64,000 nucleotides of DNA from Actinophytocola xanthii. GTDB lineage: Bacteria > Actinomycetota > Actinomycetes > Mycobacteriales > Pseudonocardiaceae. The notes beneath the pieces were generated by a model. That model was not told the origin of the DNA, ran no database searches, and worked only from the letters and a program-made list of their open reading frames with translations. A program made the translations under genes and the position numbers. Positions within the stretch are counted from its first letter, which is position 1; each line of letters starts with the position of its first letter. Shown here piece after piece: positions 47,111 through 56,163 of the stretch. The stretch covers positions 62,001 through 126,000 of the forward strand of contig NZ_MSIE01000005.1 in the NCBI RefSeq assembly GCF_001921205.1, in the 5' to 3' direction.

Positions 47111-48022
47111 ATGCCCAGCCAGCCCCTCCCGACCCCCGCCGACGTCGAGCGCGCCGCCGCCCGGATCGCTCCGCATGCCCGGCGCACGCCCAACCTGCGC
47201 GTGCGGGTCGACGGCCGGCCGCTCGTGTTCAAGCTCGAGCAGCTCCAGCTGACCGGCTCGTTCAAGCTCCGGGGTGCGCTCAACGCCCTGCTCGGCGGGG
47301 GCGAGCGGCCCGAGCGGGTGGTGACCGCGTCCGGCGGCAACCACGGGCTCGCGGTGGCGACGGCCGCCGCGCTGCTCGACCTGCCGGCGACGGTCTACGT
47401 GCCCAACTCGGCGCCGGCGGCGAAGGCGCGGCGGATCGAGGCGACGGGGGCGAAGCTGATCCGGCACGGCGCCACCTATGCCGCCGCGGCCGAGGCCGCC
47501 ATGACCGACGCGGCCGCGGAGGGGCGGCGCTACCTGCCGGCCTACGACGACCCGCTGGTGGTGGCCGGCCAGGGCACCTGCGCCGCCGAGGCCGTCGCCG
47601 ACTCCTCCGATGTGGACAGCCTGGTTGTCGCGGTCGGCGGGGGCGGACTTGCCGCGGGTACCGTTCTGGGCTCGGGTGGCCGGCCGGTCGTCGCGGTGGA
47701 ACCCGTTGACTGCGCGGCCTTCCAGGCGGCCCAGGAGGCCGGCCGGCCCGTGGACTCCGATGTGGACTCAGTCGCCTCCTCGGCACTCGGCGCGACCCGT
47801 ATCGGTGAGCTTCCGTTCGCGGTACTGCGCGACTCGGCCCGTTCGGTCGTCGTCACCGACGACCAGATCCTCGCCGCCCGGGACCGGCTGTGGGACGAGT
47901 TCCGGCTGGCCGTCGAGCCGGCCGGTGCGGTCCCGTTCGCCGCCTGGCTGGCCGGTTCGGTCGAGGGCGACCTGCCCTGCCTCGTCCTGTGCGGCGCCAA
48001 CACCGACTGGACACCGTCGTAG
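47111..48022 (+). CDS. PLP-dependent threonine/serine dehydratase-like enzyme
   Basis: Fold-type II PLP enzyme (303 aa). The Schiff-base Lys is Lys52 in T-G-S-F-K-L-R-G-A. S-G-G-N-H-G near residues 75-80 binds substrate, and a Gly loop (V-G-G-G-G-L-A-A-G) binds the phosphate. There is no C-terminal ACT domain, so it is a catabolic- or racemase-type member and not an allosteric IlvA. The ATG at 47111 has GAGG six bases upstream; an ATG at 47105 is closer to the GAGG and less likely. Substrate could be L-serine, L-threonine or hydroxyaspartate. Confidence 0.85.
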   Translation: MPSQPLPTPADVERAAARIAPHARRTPNLRVRVDGRPLVFKLEQLQLTGSFKLRGALNALLGGGERPERVVTASGGNHGLAVATAAALLDLPATVYVPNSAPAAKARRIEATGAKLIRHGATYAAAAEAAMTDAAAEGRRYLPAYDDPLVVAGQGTCAAEAVADSSDVDSLVVAVGGGGLAAGTVLGSGGRPVVAVEPVDCAAFQAAQEAGRPVDSDVDSVASSALGATRIGELPFAVLRDSARSVVVTDDQILAARDRLWDEFRLAVEPAGAVPFAAWLAGSVEGDLPCLVLCGANTDWTPS

Positions 48023-48049
48023 GGCAACACACGCTCTAGGATCGTCGGC

Positions 48050-48802
48050 GTGGCCACCCGACTCGTCCAGCTCCACCTGAAGGCTCGGGACGACGCGGCG
48101 CTCGGCCGGTTCTGGGCGGAAGCGCTCGGCTGGGTCGTCTCCAGCGAGGCACCCGGTGTGACCAACCTCGAGCCCCCGGGCTTCGCCTACCCCGACCCCA
48201 CCGCCCTGTGCATCGACGTCGTCGCCGACCCGCAACCCAAGACGGGGAAGAACCGCGTGCACGTCGATCTCGCCACGACCTCCGCCGGCCACCACGCGGA
48301 CCTGGTCGCACGCCTGCGGGAACTGGGCGCGACGCCTACGGACCTCGGCCAGGGCGATGTCCCGTGGACGGTCCTCACCGACCCGGAGGGCAACGAGTTC
48401 TGTGTGCTGGAGCCTCGAGCGAACCACCGGGACACCGGGCCGATCGCCGTGGTGGTGGTCGACTGCGCCGATCCCCACGCCATGGCCCGGTTCTGGGACG
48501 AGGCAATGGACTGGACCCTGCACGAGGTGACCGACCGGCGCGCGCTGCTGCGGTCCGCCCAGGACGTCGGGCCCTACGTCGAGTTCGTCCGCTCGACCGA
48601 CGTGCGGACCGGGTGGGACCCGGCCCTTCGGCCGCGCATCCATCTCGACCTCCGGCCGTACCCCGGTGAAGATCACCAGGCGGAGGCGGACCGGCTGCGG
48701 GCTCTCGGCGCTGTGGACATCGACTTCGGCCAGGGCGAGGTCCCGTGGACCTGCTTCGCCGACCCGGAGGGCAACGAGTTCTGCGTCCTCACCCCGGCCT
48801 GA
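48050..48802 (+). CDS. VOC-family protein with two glyoxalase-like domains
   Basis: Soluble protein (250 aa) made of two tandem vicinal-oxygen-chelate modules, about residues 5-123 and 132-249. Each ends with the same block (D-P-E-G-N-E-F-C-V-L) and has G-Q-G-x-V-P-W-T before it. The duplication is internal. The glyoxalase_6-type sequence suggests a dioxygenase or resistance-protein fold of unknown substrate. GTG start; TAGGAT lies seven bases upstream, so the mRNA may be leaderless. Confidence 0.85.
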   Translation: MATRLVQLHLKARDDAALGRFWAEALGWVVSSEAPGVTNLEPPGFAYPDPTALCIDVVADPQPKTGKNRVHVDLATTSAGHHADLVARLRELGATPTDLGQGDVPWTVLTDPEGNEFCVLEPRANHRDTGPIAVVVVDCADPHAMARFWDEAMDWTLHEVTDRRALLRSAQDVGPYVEFVRSTDVRTGWDPALRPRIHLDLRPYPGEDHQAEADRLRALGAVDIDFGQGEVPWTCFADPEGNEFCVLTPA

Positions 48803-48828
48803 GTCCCGGAGGAACCAACCGACGTGCT

Positions 48829-49743
48829 CTAGGACTGCTCACCTCGACGGGTCACCGCCGGGGAGATTCCGGTGGTCCGCTTGTAGGCGCGGGAGAACGC
48901 CGCGACCGAGTCGTACCCGGTGCGGGCCGCGACCTGGGACGGCGAGAGGCCGTCGGTCAGCAGGGTGGTGGCCAGGCGCATCCGGATCTCGGTGAGGTAG
49001 GCCATCGGGGTGCTGCCGACGGTCGCGGTGAACCGTTCGGCGAACGTCGAGCGGGAGAGGTTGGCCGCCGCGGCGAGCGTGGCTACCGACCAGGCGTGGC
49101 CGGGGTCGCGGTGCATCCGGGCGAGCACCGGGCCGAGGTGCGGGTCGCGCAGTGCGCCCAGATAACCGCCGCTCGGCGCGCCGCGCAGCCAGGACCGGAT
49201 CGCGTACACGATGAGCACGTCGGCCAGCCGGGACACCACTGTCTCAGCGCCCGGGGTGGTCTGGGTCGCCTCGTGGGCCATCGCCGCGGCGACCGCGCCG
49301 GCCGACTGTCCGGACAGGACCATCAACGGCGGCAGCTGCCCGGCGAGCGGCTGGTCCGGTTGGTCCAGCACGGCCCGCCCGTACAGGACGAGCGCCGGCA
49401 TGCCGCCGCCGCCGTGGCGCAGCAGCCAGGAGTGCCGGCCCAGCTGCTTGCGCCGCAGGGCCTCGAACTGCTCCACCGGCCGGTCAGGCTGGTCGGAGAT
49501 GCGGTGGGTACCGCCGTGCGGGACCACGGCGAGGTCGCCGGGCCCCAACCAACGGCTCTCGCCCTGGCCGCTCAGCCAGCAGCGGCCGGCGACCACGAAG
49601 TGGAACGTGACCAGGTCGGTCGGGGGCAGCTCCAGACCCCAGGGGGCGGTCAGCTCGGCCCGGACGTAGTGCGTCGTCGACAGCCGCATGTCCTGCAGCA
49701 CTTCGGCCAGGGGATCGGCCGGTCGGACAACGGTCACGGTCAA
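48829..49743 (-). CDS. AraC-family transcriptional regulator with cupin domain
   Basis: Regulator (304 aa). An N-terminal cupin_6/AraC-binding part spans about residues 10-185. A C-terminal double helix-turn-helix follows at about 200-300 (L-A-A-A-A-N-L-S-R-S-T-F-A-E-R-F and V-A-A-R-T-G-Y-D-S-V-A-A-F-S-R-A-Y-K). A TTG at 49743 or GTG at 49737 can start the protein; neither has a clear ribosome-binding site. Such regulators often control neighbouring or distant oxidoreductase genes. No partner gene is evident, since the next gene in each direction points away or toward it. Confidence 0.85.
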   Translation of the reverse strand: MTVTVVRPADPLAEVLQDMRLSTTHYVRAELTAPWGLELPPTDLVTFHFVVAGRCWLSGQGESRWLGPGDLAVVPHGGTHRISDQPDRPVEQFEALRRKQLGRHSWLLRHGGGGMPALVLYGRAVLDQPDQPLAGQLPPLMVLSGQSAGAVAAAMAHEATQTTPGAETVVSRLADVLIVYAIRSWLRGAPSGGYLGALRDPHLGPVLARMHRDPGHAWSVATLAAAANLSRSTFAERFTATVGSTPMAYLTEIRMRLATTLLTDGLSPSQVAARTGYDSVAAFSRAYKRTTGISPAVTRRGEQS

Positions 49744-49831
49744 TGGATCTTAGACCGGGACAACCACCCGTAGGACAACGAATCCGTACCGGACCAGCCC
49801 GGAGCCGACACCTCCGGCCCGGCCGTCCGCC

Positions 49832-50731
49832 TCAGCCGCGGTCGGCCCAAGCCCGGCAGAGCATGTCCACAAAGGCGCGCACGGAGGGACGGCGGTCCGC
49901 CTCCTCCCGCCAGAGGGCGAAGATCCGGCGGCTCAGCGTCGGTTCGACCGGCACCAGGACCACCCCGTCCGGCACGGCATGGGCGGCGAGCCGGGGCACC
50001 ACGGCGACCCCGAGACCCGCCGCGACGAGCGCGAGCTGGGTCGGGAACTCCGCCTGGTGCAGGATCCGCGGCTCGTGGCCCGCGGTGCGGAAGGTGGTGG
50101 TGAGCCAGTCGTGACAGATGGTGCCGGCGGTGGAGGCGATCCACGGGTCCTCCCGGAGCGCCTCGAGGGCGATGCTCGCCCGGCCGGCGAGCGGGTGACC
50201 GGCGGGCAGCGCGACGTCCGCGTGGTCCAGACCCACCTTCCGGACCCGCACCCGGTCCGGCAGCGCGACCGGCATGTTGGTCCAGTCCTGGGAGACGGCG
50301 AGGTCGAGGTCCCCGGCCGTGACCCGGGCCGTCGCCTGGTACGGCTCCACCTCGCAGAGCCGGACCTCCAGACCGGGAAAGCGGGTTCGGCAGGCGAGCA
50401 GCACCTCGGGCAGCAGCCCGCGGGCGGCGGTGGGGAACGCGCCGACCGAGAGCCGGCCACGCACCTGCCCCCGGCGGTCGTCGAGGTCCGCCTCGGCCTC
50501 CTCCACCGCGGCCAGGATCCGCCTGGCGTGGTCGGCCAGCGCCAGGCCCTCCTCGGTCAGCCGCAGCCCTCTGCCGTTCCGCTCCACCAGCGCACAGCCC
50601 GCCTCACGCTCCAGTTTGGACATCTGCTGGGAGACGGCGGACGGGGTCAGGTGCAGCGCCTGGGCCGCGGCGGCGAGCGTCCCGTGGCCGGCGACGGTGT
50701 GCAGCACCCGAAGGCGAGCGAGATCGAGCAT
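49832..50731 (-). CDS. LysR-family transcriptional regulator
   Basis: LysR regulator (299 aa). The winged helix is residues 1-60 (L-A-A-A-A-Q-A-L-H-L-T-P-S-A-V-S-Q-Q-M-S-K-L-E), followed by a two-lobed co-inducer domain (residues 90-295). The ATG stands six bases after TAGCAT, indicating a leaderless mRNA. Divergent from an EamA transporter gene with a palindrome between them, which is the standard LysR arrangement, so it probably controls export of a metabolite through that transporter. Confidence 0.9.
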   Translation of the reverse strand: MLDLARLRVLHTVAGHGTLAAAAQALHLTPSAVSQQMSKLEREAGCALVERNGRGLRLTEEGLALADHARRILAAVEEAEADLDDRRGQVRGRLSVGAFPTAARGLLPEVLLACRTRFPGLEVRLCEVEPYQATARVTAGDLDLAVSQDWTNMPVALPDRVRVRKVGLDHADVALPAGHPLAGRASIALEALREDPWIASTAGTICHDWLTTTFRTAGHEPRILHQAEFPTQLALVAAGLGVAVVPRLAAHAVPDGVVLVPVEPTLSRRIFALWREEADRRPSVRAFVDMLCRAWADRG

Positions 50732-50737
50732 GAAGCG

Positions 50738-50743
50738 ATGCTA
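50738..50743 (-). promoter_or_regulatory. -10 element of the LysR gene, leaderless type
   Basis: TAGCAT on the minus strand, ending six bases before the ATG at 50731. Confidence 0.5.
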
Positions 50744-50758
50744 ACCCTCACAGGTTCG

Positions 50759-50769
50759 AGTTATTAACT
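50759..50769. promoter_or_regulatory. LysR operator candidate
   Basis: Perfect palindrome AGTTATTAACT in the divergent LysR-EamA region, AT-rich within a GC-rich context. A LysR-type site (T-N11-A) is plausible around it. Confidence 0.5.
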
Positions 50770-50804
50770 TGTGCTTCACATTGCCCTGCGGTGGGCTGAT
50801 CGTC

Positions 50805-51737
50805 ATGGCCTTCCGACACGTCCTGCTCGCCCTCGGTCTCGCCCTGGTCTGGGGGGTCAACTTCGTGGTGATCGACGTCGGGCTCGACCACTTCCCGCCG
50901 TTGCTGTTCTCCGCGCTCCGGTTCCTGGTGGCCGCGGTGCCCGCGATCCTGGTGCTGCGACACCCCGGCGTGCCGTGGCGGTGGGTCGCGCTGGTCGCGC
51001 TGACGCTCGCGATCCTCAAGTTCAGCCTGCTGTTCACCGGGATGGCCGCCGGCATGCCGCCCGGGCTCTCGTCGCTGGTGCTGCAGACCCAGGCGGTGTT
51101 CACCGCGCTGTTCGCGGTCGCGCTGCTCGGCGAACGCCTCGGCCGCCGGCAGGTCGCCGGGCTCGCGGTCGCCCTCGCCGGGGTCGGGCTGATCGCGTTC
51201 GACCTCGGGCGGACCGCCCCGGTGGGCGCCTTCCTGCTGCTGCTCGGCGCCGCGGCGATGTGGGGCATCTCGAACGTGGCCATCCGCCGGGCCAGTCCGC
51301 CGGACATGCTGCGCTTCATGGTCTGGGTCAGCGCGCTCGCGACCCTGCCGCTGTTCGCGCTCTCCGCCATGGTCGAGGGCCCGCGAGGGGACTGGGAGAC
51401 CCTGCGCACCGTCACCTGGCCGGCGGTCGGCGCGGTGGCCTTCGTCGGCCTGCTCGCCACGGTCGCCGGGTTCGGCGCGTGGGGCTACCTGATCCGCACC
51501 TACTCGGCGTCCACCGTCGCCCCGATCTCGCTGCTGGTGCCGGTCTTCGGCATGGCCGCCGCGGCACTGCTGCTCGGCGAGCGAATCACCTCGACCCAGC
51601 TCGTCGCCGCCGTGCTGATCATCAGCGGGGTGCTGACCGGCGTCGTCACCGTCCGGCGGCGAACAAAGTCAGCTTTTGGACGACATTCCCCTTGTCATCG
51701 TTCCGATGACATGCTACAAAGGTCCCAAGCGCGTTGA
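50805..51737 (+). CDS. EamA-family (DMT) transporter
   Basis: Ten-helix metabolite exporter (310 aa) made of two EamA repeats. The first half begins L-A-L-G-L-A-L-V-W-G-V-N-F-V-V-I-D, and each repeat ends with a conserved block before a helix such as A-L-L-G-E-R-L-G and L-L-L-G-E-R-I-T. The ATG at 50805 is preferred over an earlier one (50769), which would add 12 non-helical residues overlapping the operator. The last 20 codons overlap the promoter region of the heat-shock gene. Export of an amino acid, purine or drug is typical. Confidence 0.9.
   Translation: MAFRHVLLALGLALVWGVNFVVIDVGLDHFPPLLFSALRFLVAAVPAILVLRHPGVPWRWVALVALTLAILKFSLLFTGMAAGMPPGLSSLVLQTQAVFTALFAVALLGERLGRRQVAGLAVALAGVGLIAFDLGRTAPVGAFLLLLGAAAMWGISNVAIRRASPPDMLRFMVWVSALATLPLFALSAMVEGPRGDWETLRTVTWPAVGAVAFVGLLATVAGFGAWGYLIRTYSASTVAPISLLVPVFGMAAAALLLGERITSTQLVAAVLIISGVLTGVVTVRRRTKSAFGRHSPCHRSDDMLQRSQAR
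51692..51720 (+). promoter_or_regulatory. Heat-shock gene promoter with RheA-type operator
   Basis: Perfect inverted repeat TGTCATC-N5-GATGACA (51694 to 51711 including flanking bases) lies across a promoter with -35 TTGTCA (51692-51697), 17-base spacer and -10 TACAAA (51715-51720). TGTCATC-N5-GATGACA is the operator form bound by RheA, the thermosensing repressor of hsp18 in Streptomyces albus. The operator lies inside the 3' end of the EamA gene. Confidence 0.8.
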
Positions 51738-51767
51738 CGTCCTGTCGACCACGAGGAGGTAATACCG

Positions 51768-52202
51768 ATGTTGATGCGCACCGACCCGTTCCGTCAGCTC
51801 GACCGGCTGACCCAGCAGCTCCTCGGCGCCCAGGGCGGAACCTGGTCACGTCCCACGGCCATGCCCATGGACGCCTACCGCTCCGGCGACGAGTTCGTGG
51901 TGACGTTCGACCTCCCGGGCGTTCCGCCGGAGGCCATCGAGCTGGATGTCGAGCGTGACGTCCTGACCGTCAAGGCCGAGCGGCGCCCGACGACCGGCGA
52001 GGGTGTCGAGACCCACATCCAGGAACGGCCCACCGGCGTGTTCTCCCGCCAACTGTTCCTCGGCGAGACCCTGGACACCGAGCACATCGACGCCCACTAC
52101 GAGGCCGGCGTGCTCACCCTCCGGATCCCGGTCGCCGAGACCGCGAAGCCGCGCCGGATCGCCGTCGGCACCGGCGAGAGCCGCAAGCACCTCAACGCCT
52201 GA
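51768..52202 (+). CDS. Small heat-shock protein, Hsp20/alpha-crystallin family
   Basis: ATP-independent holdase chaperone (144 aa). The alpha-crystallin domain spans about residues 37-130, beginning with [16 protein letters not shown] and ending with the G-V-L-T-L-R-I-P-V block typical of the family. The ATG has GAGGAGG upstream. Its promoter carries a perfect RheA-type operator, indicating heat-inducible repression-release control as for Streptomyces hsp18. It is followed by a small protein gene and a J-domain gene, possibly a stress unit. Confidence 0.95.
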   Translation: MLMRTDPFRQLDRLTQQLLGAQGGTWSRPTAMPMDAYRSGDEFVVTFDLPGVPPEAIELDVERDVLTVKAERRPTTGEGVETHIQERPTGVFSRQLFLGETLDTEHIDAHYEAGVLTLRIPVAETAKPRRIAVGTGESRKHLNA

Positions 52203-52212
52203 CGCCCGCGCG

Positions 52213-52557
52213 ATGAGCGTCGCGGCGTCCGTGCGGGAGACCGACGAGTTCCTCGCCCTGCTGTGTGCGGACGAGGAGTTGGTCCGCGCCGAGTTCGAGG
52301 CGATCATCGAGGCGTCATGGGACGAGCCGCCCCCCGCTCGACCGGTACGGCCGAGGCGTCCCTCCGGTCGGGGCCCCACCGGGAGCCGGCGGCTTCGGTC
52401 CCGCGTCCGGGTGCGTTCGCGGCACCCGGAAGGTCCCCGCCGGGGCCGGCAGCGTTCGCCGCCGGCCACCGTCCATCGACCGGCAGAGAAGCGGAAGGCA
52501 GGTGAGGGCACGTCGCACCTACCGGAGAACCGATCCCTGAGGCAACAACCGAACTGA
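52213..52557 (+). CDS. Small hypothetical protein downstream of hsp20
   Basis: Unrecognised protein (114 aa). The first 45 residues are helical and acidic (V-R-E-T-D-E-F-L-A-L-L-C-A-D-E-E-L-V, then A-I-I-E-A-S-W). The rest is basic and rich in Pro, Arg and Gly, likely disordered. The ATG lies ten bases after the hsp20 stop, so it is probably co-transcribed. The acidic helix followed by a basic tail could suit a partner of the chaperone or of nucleic acid, but nothing proves this. Confidence 0.5.
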   Translation: MSVAASVRETDEFLALLCADEELVRAEFEAIIEASWDEPPPARPVRPRRPSGRGPTGSRRLRSRVRVRSRHPEGPRRGRQRSPPATVHRPAEKRKAGEGTSHLPENRSLRQQPN

Positions 52558-52723
52558 ACGACGAGGCCGTCGGCGCCGCTCGCCACCTCCTCAGCCGACG
52601 CGGCCGACGACACCGGCCGCCCTCGCCACAGGGCGCGCGACGGTGAGCCGCCCCGACGGACCTCGTGGTAGAGGTGGCCCGGTCCCCGCGACCGGGCCAC
52701 CGGTCTGCCGAACAGGAGCACGC

Positions 52724-53038
52724 ATGGCCGGCCAGGACCACTACGCCACACTCGGCGTCCCCCGGGCGGCGACCGACGAGGAGATCACTCGCGCGTACCA
52801 CCGCCTGGTGCGGCGCCACCACCCCGACACCGGGCCGCCGGCCACTTCCGCGACCCACCTCGAGGCGGTCCTCGCCGCCTACGCCGTGTTGCGCGACCCG
52901 GCCCGCCGGGCCGAGTACGACCGGTCGCTGAGCCAGTCCCCCGTCGCTCCTCCCCGCCCGGCCCCTCCCCCACGCCGTACCGAGCCCGCGATCCGGGTCG
53001 GGCCGGTGCGTTACCACGGCCCGTCCCGGCCGGGGTAG
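52724..53038 (+). CDS. J-domain protein
   Basis: Short J protein (104 aa) with the J domain at about residues 5-65 and H-P-D at 33-35 (R-H-H-P-D-T-G), able to stimulate DnaK. It lacks the G/F, zinc and C-terminal domains of DnaJ. A Pro-rich tail follows. The ATG has AGGAG six bases upstream. The 166 bases before it hold no gene. Placed after hsp20, it may hand substrates from the small heat-shock protein to DnaK. Confidence 0.85.
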   Translation: MAGQDHYATLGVPRAATDEEITRAYHRLVRRHHPDTGPPATSATHLEAVLAAYAVLRDPARRAEYDRSLSQSPVAPPRPAPPPRRTEPAIRVGPVRYHGPSRPG

Positions 53039-53052
53039 TTCGTCTCACGAAG
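53038..53052. promoter_or_regulatory. MarR operator upstream of marR gene
   Basis: GTTCGTCTCACGAAG, matching GTTCG-N5-CGAAC at nine of ten defined positions. It lies just before the -10 TACCCT of the MarR gene, so the regulator probably represses itself. Confidence 0.65.
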
Positions 53053-53060
53053 TTTCCCGG

Positions 53061-53066
53061 TACCCT
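53061..53066 (+). promoter_or_regulatory. -10 element of the MarR gene, leaderless type
   Basis: TACCCT ends six bases before the GTG at 53073. No Shine-Dalgarno sequence is present. Confidence 0.45.
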
Positions 53067-53072
53067 CCGCAC

Positions 53073-53537
53073 GTGAGCAGGCAGGGTGACGGCCGGATGG
53101 GGATGGCGGCCGCTCTCGTGCGTTCGACGTTCCTGGTGAGTGCCGTATACGCGGAGTCCGCCCGGGAGCACGGGCTGAGCTCGCAGCAGGGTCAGCTGCT
53201 GTGCGTGCTGATGGCGAGGCCGTACGGCATGAGCGAGCTCGGCGAAACGTTGCGGCTGGCCAAGTCCAGCCTGACCGGTCTGGTCGATCGCTCCGAGCGC
53301 AACGGCCTGGTCCGGCGGGAGCAGGAACCCGACGACCTGCGGGCGGTGCGGGTCGCGCTGACCGCGCACGGCAGGACGCTCGTCGAGGAGTTCTACGCCG
53401 AGACCTGCCGGCGGCTCGAGGAGCTGCCGTCCGGCCTGGACGCCGACGAGCGCGCGACGCTCGTCCGACTGCTCGGCCGCGTCGTGCTGGACAACGAGGT
53501 GCCCGAGGTCTTCCTGGCACTGGACGACGACCATTGA
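53073..53537 (+). CDS. MarR-family transcriptional regulator
   Basis: Dimeric winged-helix repressor (154 aa). The DNA-binding region is about residues 35-100 (M-S-E-L-G-E-T-L-R-L-A-K-S-S-L-T-G-L-V-D-R, then R-R-E-Q-E-P-D-D-L-R-A-V in the wing). The GTG stands six bases after TACCCT. Its stop codon lies inside a 47-bp dyad carrying two operators, and a third operator precedes the gene. It is therefore likely to repress itself and the LLM oxidoreductase gene. Confidence 0.9.
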   Translation: MSRQGDGRMGMAAALVRSTFLVSAVYAESAREHGLSSQQGQLLCVLMARPYGMSELGETLRLAKSSLTGLVDRSERNGLVRREQEPDDLRAVRVALTAHGRTLVEEFYAETCRRLEELPSGLDADERATLVRLLGRVVLDNEVPEVFLALDDDH

Positions 53538-53580
53538 AGTTCGTGATGCGAACCAATATAGTTCGCATCACGAACTTCAA
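53534..53580. promoter_or_regulatory. 47-bp dyad with two MarR operators and LLM promoter
   Basis: Perfect 20-base arms at 53534-53553 and 53561-53580 around seven bases CAATATA. Each arm contains a palindrome of form GTTCG-N5-CGAAC (53539-53553 and 53561-53575). A promoter TTGAAG (53534-53539), 17-base spacer, TATAGT (53557-53562) sits within. The repressor would occlude both promoter hexamers. Confidence 0.8.
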
Positions 53581-53594
53581 CGAAGGGCAGGACC

Positions 53595-54515
53595 GTGTCC
53601 CTACCTCACGTCGTCTTCGGCTTCGGTGCGCACAGCGCCATTCACGAGGGGCCGGACCTGCTTCGGATGGTTCAGCGCGCCGACCGCGAAGGGCTCGACC
53701 ACTTCTCCCTGTCCGACCACCCCTACCTCGGCGAACGCCTCGACGCCTACGCAGGCGTCGGGTTCGCCCTGGGGCGCACGCGGCACATCCGCGGCCTGGC
53801 CAACGTCACCAACCTGCCGACCCGGCCCGCGCCGATGCTCGCCAGGACCGTGACGTCGCTGTCGGCGCTGTCGGGCGGGCGGGTCGTGCTCGGCATGGGC
53901 GCGGGCGGCTTGTGGGACCGGATCTCGGACATGGGCGTGCCCCGGCTGTCCCCGCGCGACGCCGTGGACGCGTTCGAGGAGGCGATCCTGCTGGTCAGGA
54001 AGCTGTGCGGGGGTGGCCAGCCGGTCACCCACCACGGCCGCCACTACCGCGTGGACCGCATCGAGCCCGCGCCCGTGCCCGCTCCGCCGGTGTGGACCGG
54101 CTCGGTCGGCCGCAGGTCGCTCGCCGCCACCGGGCGGGTGGCCGACGGCTGGATCCCCGGCCACGCCGCGGACTGGCACAGCGAGCGGTACCGGGAGTCG
54201 CGCCCGGTCATCGACGAGGCGGCGGCCGCCGCGGGCCGCGACCCCGGGGACATCCGCACGATCTTCAACCTTCCCGGCCGCATCACGGACCGACCGCTGC
54301 CCGCCACCCGAGACCGCGACGGGCGCTGGATCGGCGGTTCGGCCGAGCAGTGGGTCGAGGAGCTGACCGCGGCGGTCCTGGAACACGCCGCGGCCGGCTT
54401 CACGCTGTTCTCGCCCCAGGGCGCCACACCGGATGCCGACTCCCTCGCCCGGTGGGCCGGCGAGGTGGTCCCGGCCGTCCGGGAGAACATCTCGACAATT
54501 GTGGGGCGCCGGTAG
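53595..54515 (+). CDS. LLM-class (F420-dependent-like) oxidoreductase
   Basis: Luciferase-like TIM-barrel oxidoreductase (306 aa), probably using F420 or FMN. Early blocks F-G-F-G-A-H and D-H-F-S-L-S-D-H-P-Y, the middle block L-S-G-G-R-V-V-L-G-M-G-A-G, and W-T-G-S-V-G-R-R-S are characteristic. The GTG start has AGG sites upstream. Control by the MarR protein through the large dyad is strongly implied, which suggests detoxification or modification of an inducing compound. Followed by a strong terminator. Confidence 0.88.
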   Translation: MSLPHVVFGFGAHSAIHEGPDLLRMVQRADREGLDHFSLSDHPYLGERLDAYAGVGFALGRTRHIRGLANVTNLPTRPAPMLARTVTSLSALSGGRVVLGMGAGGLWDRISDMGVPRLSPRDAVDAFEEAILLVRKLCGGGQPVTHHGRHYRVDRIEPAPVPAPPVWTGSVGRRSLAATGRVADGWIPGHAADWHSERYRESRPVIDEAAAAAGRDPGDIRTIFNLPGRITDRPLPATRDRDGRWIGGSAEQWVEELTAAVLEHAAAGFTLFSPQGATPDADSLARWAGEVVPAVRENISTIVGRR

Positions 54516-54518
54516 CCG

Positions 54519-54565
54519 CGGCCGGCCCGAGTGACATCGCGACGCGGTGTCACTCGGGCCGGCCG
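54519..54565. terminator. 18-bp stem terminator between convergent genes
   Basis: Arms GGCCGGCCCGAGTGACA (54520-54536) and TGTCACTCGGGCCGGCC (54548-54564), plus one outer C-G pair, with an 11-base loop. It separates the LLM gene from the convergent xylanase gene. Confidence 0.85.
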
Positions 54566-54573
54566 GCCCTCCG

Positions 54574-56163
<1,590 letters not shown>

